Source of the DNA: JAJRTA01 sp965603125
GTDB taxonomy: Bacteria > Zixibacteria > MSB-5A5 > GN15 > FEB-12
Assembly: GCA_965603125.1 (NCBI GenBank)
Contig: CBFDBU010000004.1
Coordinates: 62,001 to 126,000, forward strand
Length of the DNA: 64,000 nt
Reading direction: 5' to 3'
Every line of letters starts with the position of its first letter. Position 1 is the stretch's first letter. The notes under the pieces were generated by a model. The model worked only from the letters and a program-made list of their open reading frames with translations, made no database searches and was not told where the DNA came from. Shown here one piece after another: positions 34,650 through 43,841 of the stretch. The position numbers were made by a program, and so were the translations under genes.

Positions 34650-35729
34650 ATGATCAGGATTGTCGATCGCTACCTCCTCAAGTTTTTCTTTATGTCGCTG
34701 CTGGTAGTAGCTGTAGCAGTGGGGCTTACCATCATCGTCATAAATGCCGTCGAGGAGTTGCGCGACTTCATCGACCACAACGTTTCCCTGGCGATGATAG
34801 TCGAGTACTATGTCTATTTCGGCGGTTGGGTGATCAAGTCGTTTTTCCCGATGTTCGTCCTGTTGGCTACGCTCTTCTCGGTTTCAATCCTTGCCAGGAG
34901 AAATGAAATTTTGGCCATGAAGGCATCAGGGCTTTCGCTCTACCGGATCGCGGCGCCATTCCTTCTGACGACCCTGCTTCTGGCGGGCGGCCATTTCTAT
35001 TACAACGAGTTCCTGTATCCGCAGGCCAACATGAAGCGGCTCGAGATCAAGAACTTCACTATCGAGCGCCGGTCGCAAAGGGTGCACAATCAGATTGCCA
35101 ACATTTACCGTCAGATTCAAAAGGGCCATTTCTACACCATTGCCAGCTTCAATGTCAAGAGGGCCGAGGGAACAGACGTGCGCCTTTTCAAGACGGAAGG
35201 CAACCGCCTTCGAGAGATCATTACCGCCGCTCGCATTGAGTACTCCGATCACCAGTGGGTTGCCAAGCAGGGTGTCGTTCGCACGTTCGACGCCCTGGGA
35301 GAATCCTACGAACCGTTTCACGTTATGATCCTGAGCGAAATCCAGGAAAAGCCTGTCGATTTCTCCAAGCGGGTAGGAAAACCGGAAGACATGGGCTACC
35401 AGGACCTGAAGACTTACATTGAAACGATGAAACGCACCGGCGGTCCCTATGTGCGGGAGGCGATTGACCTGGACATGAAGTTCTCCTACCCGCTGTCGTC
35501 ATGTATCGTGGTGCTGATATGCATTCCCTTTGCGGCTAGTCCGAAAAGGGGCGGCATTGCCGTTTCGATTGCAGTTGGGACGCTGATTTCACTGGCCTAT
35601 TTCGTGCTTCTCCGGAGTTTGCAGTCCGCCGGCTACAATGAGAAAGTCCCCAGAGAATTGGCGGTATGGGGCGTCAACGGTCTCTTCCTGCTGATAGGCC
35701 TGATTGCGATGCTCAAAGCGAGAAAATAA
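34650..35729 (+). CDS. lptG: LPS export permease LptG (YjgP/YjgQ family)
   Basis: 359 residues of the same family: IRIVDRYLLKFFFMSLLVVA, FPMFVLLATLFSVSILARRN, periplasmic domain about 110-260, and C-terminal membrane segments ending in GLIAMLKARK. Partner of LptF. Its stop overlaps the start of the methyltransferase gene by one base (TAATG). lptF/lptG assignment by gene order is conventional; the two could be swapped. Confidence 0.92.
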   Translation: MIRIVDRYLLKFFFMSLLVVAVAVGLTIIVINAVEELRDFIDHNVSLAMIVEYYVYFGGWVIKSFFPMFVLLATLFSVSILARRNEILAMKASGLSLYRIAAPFLLTTLLLAGGHFYYNEFLYPQANMKRLEIKNFTIERRSQRVHNQIANIYRQIQKGHFYTIASFNVKRAEGTDVRLFKTEGNRLREIITAARIEYSDHQWVAKQGVVRTFDALGESYEPFHVMILSEIQEKPVDFSKRVGKPEDMGYQDLKTYIETMKRTGGPYVREAIDLDMKFSYPLSSCIVVLICIPFAASPKRGGIAVSIAVGTLISLAYFVLLRSLQSAGYNEKVPRELAVWGVNGLFLLIGLIAMLKARK

Positions 35730-36511
35730 TGTCCCATCCCGATCACGAGAAGAACCGCGTCGCCTGGAACGAGATGGTCGAAGTCCACTGGAAACATGCG
35801 GATTACAAAGTCAGGGAGTTCCTTGAGGGATGGTGCAGCCTGCACAACATTGAACTGCGCGAATTCGGTGACGTGAGCGGTAAGCGGCTGCTGCACCTGA
35901 TGTGTCAGTTTGGGATGGACGCTCTCTCATGGGCACGCCGCGGCGTCATCGTGACCGGGGTGGATATCTCCGACGCGTCAATCAAGCGGGCCCACAAGCT
36001 CAAACAGATGGCCGACCTTAAGGCCGAATTCTACCGCTGCGATATACTGGACCTGGTGGGTGTCATCGACGGGAAGTTCGACATCGTCTACCAGTCTTAT
36101 GGTACCCATTGCTGGATCTGCGACCTCGACCGGTGGGCGCAGGTGATCGCACACTATTTGAAGCCGGGCGGCTTCTTTTTTATCATCGATTCCCACCCCA
36201 TCAGCGCCATATATGAAGATACTAACTGTTCCTACCTGAGCGGAGGGCCTTTCCGATACTCCGACCAGCCGGACTACTGCGACCGCGACCATATCATTGA
36301 GTCTGAACTGGTCGAGTTTCAGCACCCGCTGTCGGCATTCGTCAACGCGCTGATCGGGGCCGGACTCGTCATTGAGAGAATGGACGAGTATGACAAAGGC
36401 TACTATCCCGTACAAGAGGACTGGTACGAGCAGGACGGTTACTGGTATCCTCCCGGCGGTCCCCCACGCTACCCGCTGATGTTTTCGCTCAAAGCCCGCA
36501 AGCCGAAGTAG
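35729..36511 (+). CDS. Class I SAM-dependent methyltransferase
   Basis: 260 residues with a Rossmann methyltransferase core: motif I LLHLMCQFGMDALSWARRG (diverged glycine loop), motif II VTGVDIS, motif III FDIVYQSYG, and LKPGGFFFIID. Resembles ubiquinone/menaquinone-type small-molecule methyltransferases; the substrate is unknown. Co-translated with lptG, so probably in the LPS-export transcript, but a role in LPS is only an inference from position. Confidence 0.82.
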   Translation: MSHPDHEKNRVAWNEMVEVHWKHADYKVREFLEGWCSLHNIELREFGDVSGKRLLHLMCQFGMDALSWARRGVIVTGVDISDASIKRAHKLKQMADLKAEFYRCDILDLVGVIDGKFDIVYQSYGTHCWICDLDRWAQVIAHYLKPGGFFFIIDSHPISAIYEDTNCSYLSGGPFRYSDQPDYCDRDHIIESELVEFQHPLSAFVNALIGAGLVIERMDEYDKGYYPVQEDWYEQDGYWYPPGGPPRYPLMFSLKARKPK

Positions 36512-36545
36512 GCTGGGGCGCCTGCGCCCTTGAAACCTCTGCCGC

Positions 36546-36578
36546 ACATATTCCGCGGGGCCACACCCGCGAATATGT
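36546..36578. terminator. Stem-loop between convergent genes
   Basis: ACATATT-c-CGCGGG (36546-36559) pairs with CCCGCG-AATATGT (36566-36578): 13 pairs with one bulged base around a 6-nt loop. No T run follows on either strand, so it may be a transcript-stabilising structure or a bidirectional end rather than a classical terminator. Confidence 0.4.
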
Positions 36579-36663
36579 CGCAGACATGGCCCCACGCTGT
36601 GCGGTACGGAAGTCGCCATACAGCCATCCTTCTCCCCCGTGGCTGTCCAGGCATCAAACGCCG

Positions 36664-38994
36664 CTAATCCGTTTGGTACAGAACCCTGGCGGCAATCAGA
36701 TCGATCTCACTGGTGATGGCGTCCGCCGCACCTGCCTCACCAGGGTTGAACGCGAAGCGTTCCAGTCCCAGCGTGATAACGTCCCCCGGTGTGATCGGGC
36801 CGTGTTTTGCAAGCGACCACATCTCAATTGAACTGTGGGAGACTCTCTCCTTGCGAAGACCCCAGAATGACCTCACGTGACGGTTGAATCCCTTCAAAGG
36901 AGTCTTGGATGCGTCTTTCCGGTCGTATACAATCGACCACTTGAGGTTCCCGTCCTGAGTCGGGGAATACCAGATGAACTCGACCAGGAAATCACTAAGG
37001 CCGTCCCAATCTGACGGCACACTGAACGTCACGAAGCAGGCCGGGGACCCGCTATAGGGGTAGCTGAGAGTGGGAAACGCGTTTTGAGTTCCGACATCCT
37101 GGATGATGTTTTTCGTTACCCCGCCGGTCTTGTTACTGCCCAGGATGTCAAGATCGATCGCTTTCCATCCTTCGGGGAGAGCTGTCGGCACCTGGAACCA
37201 GACATTGAGTTCCGGGTCGCCCAGAACATTGAAGAGATTGAACTCAAGCTGAGCCGTAGATGATGTGCCGTAAACGTCAAACATGTACAGCTTGGCCTGA
37301 TTGGTAATGTCTCCAAAGGAGCCGATGCCGTCATTGAAGGCCGCTTTGTAGACCCCCTTGGCCAACTCGTCGTTGTATCCTCCATAGCTGTTACGAGATG
37401 AACCCCAGAAAGCCACGGCGCCGGATTGTCCCGCGGAACCGCCTGCTTTCAGCCAGGCTTCTCCGAAACAATCGCTCGTGGCGTGGTCAAACCAGCCCGT
37501 CTGGCAGGTGGGCGTGATTATCGACGGCAGCATTCCGTTGTTGTTCAGATTCAGGACATCGGCATTTCGAAAATCGCCGGTCGCCCAGCCGGTAACACCG
37601 CCGTGACCGCGGTAATTCAGGATAATGCGGCCTTCATTGGCGGCATCAGCGATGTTGGTCTTGGTTGCCGTGCCGGTTGACCGGTAGAAGCGATCTACTT
37701 CGTATCCCCGGTCGGTCAGAAAGGTGTGTATCCAGTTCGAGGTGTTCTCAAAGTAACCTTCATCGGAGACTAACGATACCCGGGAATACCATTCATCGGG
37801 AGACGTTACCGGCGTCTTTTCGTATCCAATCGTCTTGGCCACCATCCCGATTACGTCCGCCTCCGTCTTGGCGGGGAAGCGGCCCACCGCAAGGTCAGGC
37901 AGGAAGTCATCGCCGTCAACGGTGGCATAGTAAAGGTCCGAGGCACAGGAACCACCGCCGTGGGTGTAAAGATGGGTGGGCACCAGTTCAACATCGCCGA
38001 CCAACAGTACCCAGGACGGTCGTGTCGCCCAGTGGTGGTAGGCGTTACTGATGTAATCGCGAATGTCCGCGTCGGAACTGCCGACAGTGGACATCTTCAC
38101 GATCTTGGTCCCCAGACCCTTAGCTCGCTTCCACTCGGCCAGGGGAGTGATTTCATCCACGAACTGGTCGTCGGTAATAATCAGGTATTGCGCCCTCTGG
38201 AACAAGACGAGGAAGTCTTTCACCAAGCCGATATTGACCAGATGTTTGTACTGTTTCCAATAAGCCGGTGTGACCTCCAGCTTCTCCTTGACGGGGACGC
38301 CGATGAACGTTCGCGGTCTCGCTGCCGAGTCGACGAATTCCACCCTGACATCAAGCTCTGTGAAGACCTTGAGGATTTCCCGCGAGGGGTTGTACTGGAC
38401 CGGGAATACTTCCAACTGCACCACTTTCAGGCCGCCCATGATCATCGGCTCTGAAACCGAAACGATCTGAGGGGGATAGAATTGATTCGTCCTATAGAAC
38501 TTCCTGTCCATGGTGAATTCCGTGCGATACGGCCCCCCCTGCTCAACAACCGGTTCCTGAGCGGGATAGATTTTGTATCCGCGGCGAATCGCGTACGACG
38601 TATCGCCGATCTCGACCTTCACCGTGGCGCCTTTAGGTACCGCCACAAGTCTGCGGATGACCGGCAGATTGGGCTTGCCGATCTCCTCCAGAAAGCCTGC
38701 CCCCGGAATAGCAATACTCTGGAAGCGACCCGGCTTCTCGATCTTTATCTCCTGAACAAAGCCGTCAACCTTCAGACTCAGCGCGAGTTCCCGGTCGGTC
38801 GATACCTCTGCCTTCAGATCATAGGAAGTCGGCACACCGCGTCCGGTGACTGTAGCCCAGCCCGCCTCTTTCTGAATCTTCGGTGTACGCTTGAAGATGG
38901 GAGCACAATGCGGAACCAGGAGTAAGACCATAAACAAGCCAAGACTCGCCAGAACGCGTCCCCTTCTCTCATGCAAATTACTACTGTTATCCAT
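36664..38994 (-). CDS. C25 (gingipain-type) cysteine peptidase, exported
   Basis: 776 residues. A hydrophobic signal (LASLGLFMVLLLVPHC) is followed by an N-terminal beta prodomain (about 50-250) typical of Peptidase_C25 propeptides. The catalytic domain (about 270-640) has His464 in NYRGHGG and Cys497 in TPTCQTG, the gingipain dyad, and ends in NLFNVLGDPELNVW. A C-terminal beta domain follows. No T9SS-type sorting tail is obvious. A perfect AGGAGGTG lies 6 nt upstream of the ATG at 38994. The VPHC end of the signal could be a weak lipobox. Confidence 0.88.
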   Translation of the reverse strand: MDNSSNLHERRGRVLASLGLFMVLLLVPHCAPIFKRTPKIQKEAGWATVTGRGVPTSYDLKAEVSTDRELALSLKVDGFVQEIKIEKPGRFQSIAIPGAGFLEEIGKPNLPVIRRLVAVPKGATVKVEIGDTSYAIRRGYKIYPAQEPVVEQGGPYRTEFTMDRKFYRTNQFYPPQIVSVSEPMIMGGLKVVQLEVFPVQYNPSREILKVFTELDVRVEFVDSAARPRTFIGVPVKEKLEVTPAYWKQYKHLVNIGLVKDFLVLFQRAQYLIITDDQFVDEITPLAEWKRAKGLGTKIVKMSTVGSSDADIRDYISNAYHHWATRPSWVLLVGDVELVPTHLYTHGGGSCASDLYYATVDGDDFLPDLAVGRFPAKTEADVIGMVAKTIGYEKTPVTSPDEWYSRVSLVSDEGYFENTSNWIHTFLTDRGYEVDRFYRSTGTATKTNIADAANEGRIILNYRGHGGVTGWATGDFRNADVLNLNNNGMLPSIITPTCQTGWFDHATSDCFGEAWLKAGGSAGQSGAVAFWGSSRNSYGGYNDELAKGVYKAAFNDGIGSFGDITNQAKLYMFDVYGTSSTAQLEFNLFNVLGDPELNVWFQVPTALPEGWKAIDLDILGSNKTGGVTKNIIQDVGTQNAFPTLSYPYSGSPACFVTFSVPSDWDGLSDFLVEFIWYSPTQDGNLKWSIVYDRKDASKTPLKGFNRHVRSFWGLRKERVSHSSIEMWSLAKHGPITPGDVITLGLERFAFNPGEAGAADAITSEIDLIAARVLYQTD

Positions 38995-39797
38995 AACAGC
39001 ACCTCCTCTTTTGAGATAGATTTTCAATCGGTACTATCGAACGGTCTGGACAAGCCAATTCTCTGTCGCGGTCAGCACAAGTCAGATCATTGCCCGGACG
39101 AGCCGGCCAACTGAATGCGTTTCGGGCGAATGAAACGGCAACGGAAGAATGCCTCTGACAGCCGCGAACCAAGTACCGGCCCCACCAGCCGAACAGAGCA
39201 TCACGAAGATGCCACGTAGCATTCTACCATCGCTACCCTCCTTCCAGTTGCTTGAATGAGACCCAGTTCACCGCCTTTACCCCATGTTCGTTATTGGGCA
39301 AAAGATATCGAAATTACCCTTGTTTCAAGGATTGACATCGTAGACAGCTTGTCAACCCCAAAAATCAAAAAAAACGGCGTCACTCCGCGCTGGCGGCATG
39401 ACTATCGACCTGTTTCATGCGTGGAGGAATACCCATTCACACAGTCGAGGCACGAAGGGCGATCAGGCTCACTGGGTAGACGCGACCAAGCAGCCTCAGA
39501 CATAAAATTGGCTGGAGGGCCTGCCGCAAGTATCGCGGGAAAGACCTCGTGTATCGAGCGGAACAGCCATCGGTTGGACGCGGAAAGCTGAGTACCGGTT
39601 AGATGCCTTTGAGAAATCCGGCTTTGTGCTCCACAGCCAGTAGACACAAATACCCTGGAGTTGTAGGCATGGACTTGTGCGGCAAGCCGCCCCGGCTGTT
39701 TTTGCTTGTGAGCCACATGGCGGCTGTTTATCATGGAGGGCCGAGGTGAAACTGCCGGATGCCGGCGCCGTATTGACACAAAGGAAGAAGCAAGCCT
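38995..39797. other. 803-bp intergenic region between divergent genes
   Basis: No gene recognised. Position 39337-39360 holds TTGACA and TGTCAA as an inverted pair 12 bp apart, but neither has a matching -10 at proper spacing. The 39400-39720 part is GC-rich and could be a leader or structured RNA upstream of the sigma factor; I could not match it to a known RNA class. Confidence 0.4.
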
Positions 39798-40364
39798 TTG
39801 CAGGATAACGAAGGAGCGCTGATCAAGCAGGCCCTGAAGGGAGATCAGAAGGCATATACGCAGTTGACCGAGAGGCATCGGTCATCCGTGTACCAAATTG
39901 TCTTCAAGATCGTTCGGGACCGGGAGACGGCTGCCGACCTGGTTCAGGAAACGTTTATGAAGGCCTTCGCGTCACTGACCAGTTATCGATCCGAGTACAG
40001 GTTCTCGACCTGGCTGTACAAAATCGCCGCCAATAGTTCCATCGATCACCTCCGCAAGAAGCGAATTCGCGCCCTGTCGCTGGATCGGCCGCTGGAAACC
40101 AGGAACGGAACGGTTGAGATTGAAGTCGCTGACTATTCCTATCACCCTGGTCGGGACCTCGAGCGAAAGGAGCAGAGGTCTACCATCGACGAAGCAGTCA
40201 ATTCACTTCCGTTCAAGTACCGCGAAGTGATTATTTACCGGCACAAGGACGATAAATCGTATGAGGAAATAGCCGATCTTCTCCGTATACCTGTCGGCAC
40301 CGTAAAAGCGAGGATTTTCCGTGCCCGGGAGCTTCTGAAAAAGAAGTTGAGGCCGGCAATGTAA
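39798..40364 (+). CDS. ECF-family RNA polymerase sigma factor
   Basis: 188 residues. Region 2 (about 20-90: DLVQETFMKAFASLTSYRSE, FSTWLYKIAANSSIDHLRKK) and region 4 (about 130-185: LPFKYREVIIYRHKDDKSYE, EIADLLRIPVGTVKARIFRA) are intact. The start is TTG at 39798, giving MQDNEGALIKQALKGDQ; AAGGAAG lies about 10 nt upstream. It is followed at 25 bp by a DUF4097 gene, but no anti-sigma factor gene is adjacent, which is unusual for this class. Confidence 0.93.
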   Translation: MQDNEGALIKQALKGDQKAYTQLTERHRSSVYQIVFKIVRDRETAADLVQETFMKAFASLTSYRSEYRFSTWLYKIAANSSIDHLRKKRIRALSLDRPLETRNGTVEIEVADYSYHPGRDLERKEQRSTIDEAVNSLPFKYREVIIYRHKDDKSYEEIADLLRIPVGTVKARIFRARELLKKKLRPAM

Positions 40365-40389
40365 AGCACGGCCGGAAGGAGTTGGTTTC

Positions 40390-41301
40390 GTGCGGATTAC
40401 TCCGCTTGTCATAGTTGCCCTTGGTCTTGTCATCCTGGCCGGCGGCCTGCCGGTCATGGCTGAAGAATTTACGTTTGACTACCAGAAGATCATCGAGACC
40501 GATCAGCCCGTAGATCTGAGACTGGAGATGGCAAGCGGAAATCTGACCGTCTCCGGTGGTGAGAGCGACCGCCTGATCATCGAGGCCGTCAAAAGAATCA
40601 GGGCCACCGGCCGTGATGAAGCCGAGGAAGTAGCCAACCACATTGAGATCAAGGTCGAGCAAACGGGCAACCTGGTGGAGATCACGACCAACTACCTGAA
40701 ACTCAGTAACAGGAGCCGGTCTTTCTGGAGCAAGGTGCTGGGGGCGGGCGCCGACTCCTACGGCGACGTGGATTTCAACATCACGGTGCCGGATATCAAC
40801 CTTTTCAAAATCAAGAGTACGGCCGCTGAAATAGAACTGTCCAACATTGAGGCCGAAATCGACGTGGAAAACGCCTCTGGCTCGACCCGGGGAGAATTTC
40901 TGTTCGGGCCTGTCACCGTCCGTCAGCCCGCGGGTGACATAGAGTTGAAATGGGTAGAGGGGGACATCAGGATAAACTCGAATTCGAGCCGGATTACGAT
41001 CAAGCAGGTCGTCGGCGCCATAGACGTATTATCGCGGACCGGCGACGTAAGGATACAGACCGAGCTCGACAGCCCCAGGGACTACTTCGTGGAGACAACC
41101 ACGGGCAAAATAACTTTCGAGGTGCCCGAGAACTCCTCGGGAATGCTGTCAATCGAAACGCGATCGGGCAACGTGACCTCCCAAGTACCGGTGGCGATTC
41201 GATCAAGGACGGGTACCCGGCTGGTAGGAGAGTTCGGCTCCGGGGGGCCACGGATAACGCTTTCGTCCTCGACGGGGGACGTGGAGGTATGCGGATTCTA
41301 A
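40390..41301 (+). CDS. Exported DUF4097 protein (adhesin-like beta-helix)
   Basis: 303 residues. Signal peptide MRITPLVIVALGLVILAGGL, then a repetitive right-handed beta-helix of the DUF4097 kind: short strands with alternating I/V/L and turns such as SGNLTVSGG, TGDVRIQ, TGKITFEV, SGNVTSQV, STGDVEV. GTG start at 40390 with AAGGAG 8 nt upstream. Such proteins are often encoded with ECF sigma factors; their role is unknown. It probably lies in the envelope. Confidence 0.82.
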   Translation: MRITPLVIVALGLVILAGGLPVMAEEFTFDYQKIIETDQPVDLRLEMASGNLTVSGGESDRLIIEAVKRIRATGRDEAEEVANHIEIKVEQTGNLVEITTNYLKLSNRSRSFWSKVLGAGADSYGDVDFNITVPDINLFKIKSTAAEIELSNIEAEIDVENASGSTRGEFLFGPVTVRQPAGDIELKWVEGDIRINSNSSRITIKQVVGAIDVLSRTGDVRIQTELDSPRDYFVETTTGKITFEVPENSSGMLSIETRSGNVTSQVPVAIRSRTGTRLVGEFGSGGPRITLSSSTGDVEVCGF

Positions 41302-41336
41302 CAGCGCCTGATTTTACATGGGAAGTAAAGCGGGAT

Positions 41337-42593
41337 ATGCAGATCTCATCCAACATTACGGTCATTGTTGTTTTCGTTGCGGCCCTTGTCGGTTTGGCCT
41401 GCTTCGGCGCCGTCAGCGCTCAGGAGGCCGATCGGGACGTCGGTTACGCCCCTTCTGATACTACCTTCAGCGAGATTCACCTGTCCGACGATGGTGTCAT
41501 CGCGGTCGACACGGCCGGGTATGAGTGGTCCTACGATTTCGACCGGGAGACTTTCGTGTCAGGCGTCCCTGAGCGCGAATCGCCTGACGTCCCGGCGGGG
41601 CGAGACCATGTTGGTGAGACCGTTGATCTTCCCGTCCACGAGCGGTGCGTTGATGAAAAGCAGGTGAGTCCGTTCGAGCGGAGGTCAATCACCGTCGGGT
41701 ATGACGAGTACGTAGATGGTGACATCATCACCTTTGGCCGGGTGACCATCAGGGGCTGGGTGCAGGGAGATGTGAAATCGTACAGCAAGCGCGTGTTGGT
41801 GACCGAAAGCGGTCTCGTCGAGGGGGACGTGGAGGCACCGAAGGTGGTGATCAGAAAGGGCGGTCTGGTGCGGGGCAAGATCATCGAGGGTACAACTCCG
41901 CTCGAGTTCAGTGATTTCTCCGCCCCGTTCTCGGCCAACTTCCTGATAGTCGTTGTCTCCTCTACGGCGATTCTTGTTTTCCTGACCTTCCTCGTCGTGT
42001 CCCTCATGCCGCAGCAGGTCAGCAGCTTCTACCGGTGTTTTGCCAATCACAAGATCAAAACGATGCTCCTGGGATGGCTGTTTCTGTTCCTGATGCTGGT
42101 CATCATGGTGCTGGTGGTGATCACGATAGTCGGTATACTGGTCGTCGTGTTTGTGCCTCTGCTTTATGCCTTCGCCTGTCTTATGGGCATCATCTCCTTC
42201 GGCATCATGATCGGGAGGGCTTTCTCGATTCGCTTTGCAGGAGAGGAGAGGAGTCTCATGTTCCAGTCATTGGCAGGCGTGACGGTGTTCGCGTTCTTAT
42301 GGCTCCTTACGGCGGTCCTGATGGGTGCTGGTGGGCCGCTCTCGGAAGGCCTGGGTGTGTTTTTTCTGGTAGTATCGATAGTGATTACCAGCTTTCCGGT
42401 GACGGCCGGGATAGGAGCGGCTATTCTGACAAGGTTCGGTTTCCGGGAGTACGTCAGCGCCGGCGAACGTATAGAGTTGAAAGCAGAGCCGCCCGCTCCC
42501 GCCCCGGCGCCACCGCCGATCCCGAGCGATTCTTCACCGGCTTTGCCCTCCCCGCCTAATGATCCGTCACCGGACCGCCCGCCCGGACCATAA
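41337..42593 (+). CDS. Exported bactofilin-like domain fused to a membrane domain
   Basis: 418 residues. Signal peptide (about 1-29, ending VSAQEA), then a short bactofilin/polymer-forming-like beta-helix (about 120-185: YVDGDIITFGRVTIRGWVQG, SGLVEGDVEAPKVVIRKGGL). Five or so membrane segments follow (about 200-360), then a Pro-rich tail. Unlike cytoskeletal bactofilins it would face the periplasm. Start ATG 41337 gives a good signal peptide. Third gene of the ECF block; function unknown. Confidence 0.72.
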   Translation: MQISSNITVIVVFVAALVGLACFGAVSAQEADRDVGYAPSDTTFSEIHLSDDGVIAVDTAGYEWSYDFDRETFVSGVPERESPDVPAGRDHVGETVDLPVHERCVDEKQVSPFERRSITVGYDEYVDGDIITFGRVTIRGWVQGDVKSYSKRVLVTESGLVEGDVEAPKVVIRKGGLVRGKIIEGTTPLEFSDFSAPFSANFLIVVVSSTAILVFLTFLVVSLMPQQVSSFYRCFANHKIKTMLLGWLFLFLMLVIMVLVVITIVGILVVVFVPLLYAFACLMGIISFGIMIGRAFSIRFAGEERSLMFQSLAGVTVFAFLWLLTAVLMGAGGPLSEGLGVFFLVVSIVITSFPVTAGIGAAILTRFGFREYVSAGERIELKAEPPAPAPAPPPIPSDSSPALPSPPNDPSPDRPPGP

Positions 42594-42673
42594 CGATGGA
42601 GCGGTGAAACATCAGCTCGAAAAATTCGTATAATCCCACCAACAACGCTGTGCGCTAAGAGAGGAGTTATCGG

Positions 42674-43531
42674 ATGACGAGATTTGTGGTTGTATTTGCA
42701 GTAATGACGCCTCTTTTGTGGAACGTGGCCCTTGCGGGCGATCTGGAACAGTACACGAAGAAGGTGGAGGCGGAAGGGGCTAAGGAACTGAAGGTAAGTG
42801 TCGAACTGGGAGCCGGCGAGTTCACCATAGACGTCGCCGACATGGCTGAGGCCGCCGCTCTGGAGGCGAAGTACGACCGCCGTTACGTGGCCGACTACGA
42901 GATTAACTACCGGGTCAAGGGAAGCACCGGGATTCTCGATGTCGAGAGCGTTCTGCGGCGCAAGAAAAACATCGATACTGAGAGGAACCTGTGTCATCTC
43001 ACGCTATCGACCAGGTATCCGGCCACGATTGATCTGGATTTTGGCGCTTGTGACGCGCAGGTCGACCTAGGTGGGATGCCCTTGGAGGAGTTCCGCATGG
43101 ACATCGGTGCCGCGTCAGGCGAGATCGAATTCTCAGCCCCCAACCCCTCCCGGATGGAACACTTTTCCATTGACGCCGGGGCTGCTTCACTGGAGTTCAA
43201 TAGGCTGGGCAACGCCAACTTCGATGAGTTCAGCTTCGACGGCGGCGCCGGGTCGTTCGACCTTGACTTCAGGGGGGAGTATCATGGTGAATCCATGATA
43301 GACATCGACATCGGCCTGGGATCGGCCGATATTATCCTGCCTGCCGGAGTGCCTGTTCAGATCATTACCGACAACGGCGGTTGGTTATCATCGGTGGATA
43401 TTCACGACGATGACATCGAGGAAATCCGAAACGGCCTGTGGGAATCGGACGATTTCGACGAGGCGGGAACGCGGATCGTCGTCGAGCTCGACGTTGGCCT
43501 GGGTGCTGTGGACATATATTTCAAGAAATAA
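42674..43531 (+). CDS. Exported toast-rack/LiaF-like protein
   Basis: 285 residues with a signal peptide (TRFVVVFAVMTPLLWNVALA). The body starts with an N-terminal toast-rack type segment (LKVSVELGAGEFTIDV) and repeats the motif gAGeiefs / GAASLEFNRLG / GAGSFDLDF / GLGSADIILPAGV / GLGAVDIYF, a parallel beta structure. GAGGAG lies 7 nt before the ATG. The fold is close to DUF2154/LiaF-type C-terminal domains found in envelope-stress loci. Ends the ECF block, followed by a terminator. Confidence 0.78.
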   Translation: MTRFVVVFAVMTPLLWNVALAGDLEQYTKKVEAEGAKELKVSVELGAGEFTIDVADMAEAAALEAKYDRRYVADYEINYRVKGSTGILDVESVLRRKKNIDTERNLCHLTLSTRYPATIDLDFGACDAQVDLGGMPLEEFRMDIGAASGEIEFSAPNPSRMEHFSIDAGAASLEFNRLGNANFDEFSFDGGAGSFDLDFRGEYHGESMIDIDIGLGSADIILPAGVPVQIITDNGGWLSSVDIHDDDIEEIRNGLWESDDFDEAGTRIVVELDVGLGAVDIYFKK

Positions 43532-43556
43532 ACCTCGCCCGGGACACTTGTGTAAC

Positions 43557-43596
43557 TCCGTGGCTGCGTCAACGTGGGGCGGTCACGGAATTTTTT
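43557..43596 (+). terminator. Rho-independent terminator after the ECF block
   Basis: TCCGTGGCTGC (43557-43567) pairs with GGCGGTCACGGA (43579-43589; 11 pairs, two of them G-U), followed by A and six T (43591-43596). The remaining 245 bp to the next gene contain only a possible weak promoter: TTGACC at 43791 with TAATGT 17 bp downstream. Confidence 0.65.
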
Positions 43597-43841
43597 GTGC
43601 TGGCATTTACATATCCCCTGCCATGTGGGATCCATCAGCAGTCGCCGAATTGTGCCGATGCCGCGATCAAATTCTACGTTTGCTCCACTCTTTTCTTCGA
43701 TCACCGCAGCCAAACAAAGGACTTGCCGATGAGTATAAGATGTGGCTATACTCCGGTGCTGGCAGTGAAAGTGCGGGCTTTGCGGTTCTGTTGACCTGCA
43801 AGCTGCTGCTACGTAATGTAACTGTTGTTTGAAGGAACGGG

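Noticed and set aside
39337..39360. TTGACA/TGTCAA inverted pair as divergent -35 elements
   Set aside because: Neither direction has an acceptable -10 hexamer at 16-18 bp, so it was not called a promoter.
39400..39720. Possible c-di-GMP or other riboswitch upstream of the ECF sigma factor
   Set aside because: Some short motifs looked similar (for example GACGCGGAAAGC), but the conserved order and helices of the GEMM classes are missing.
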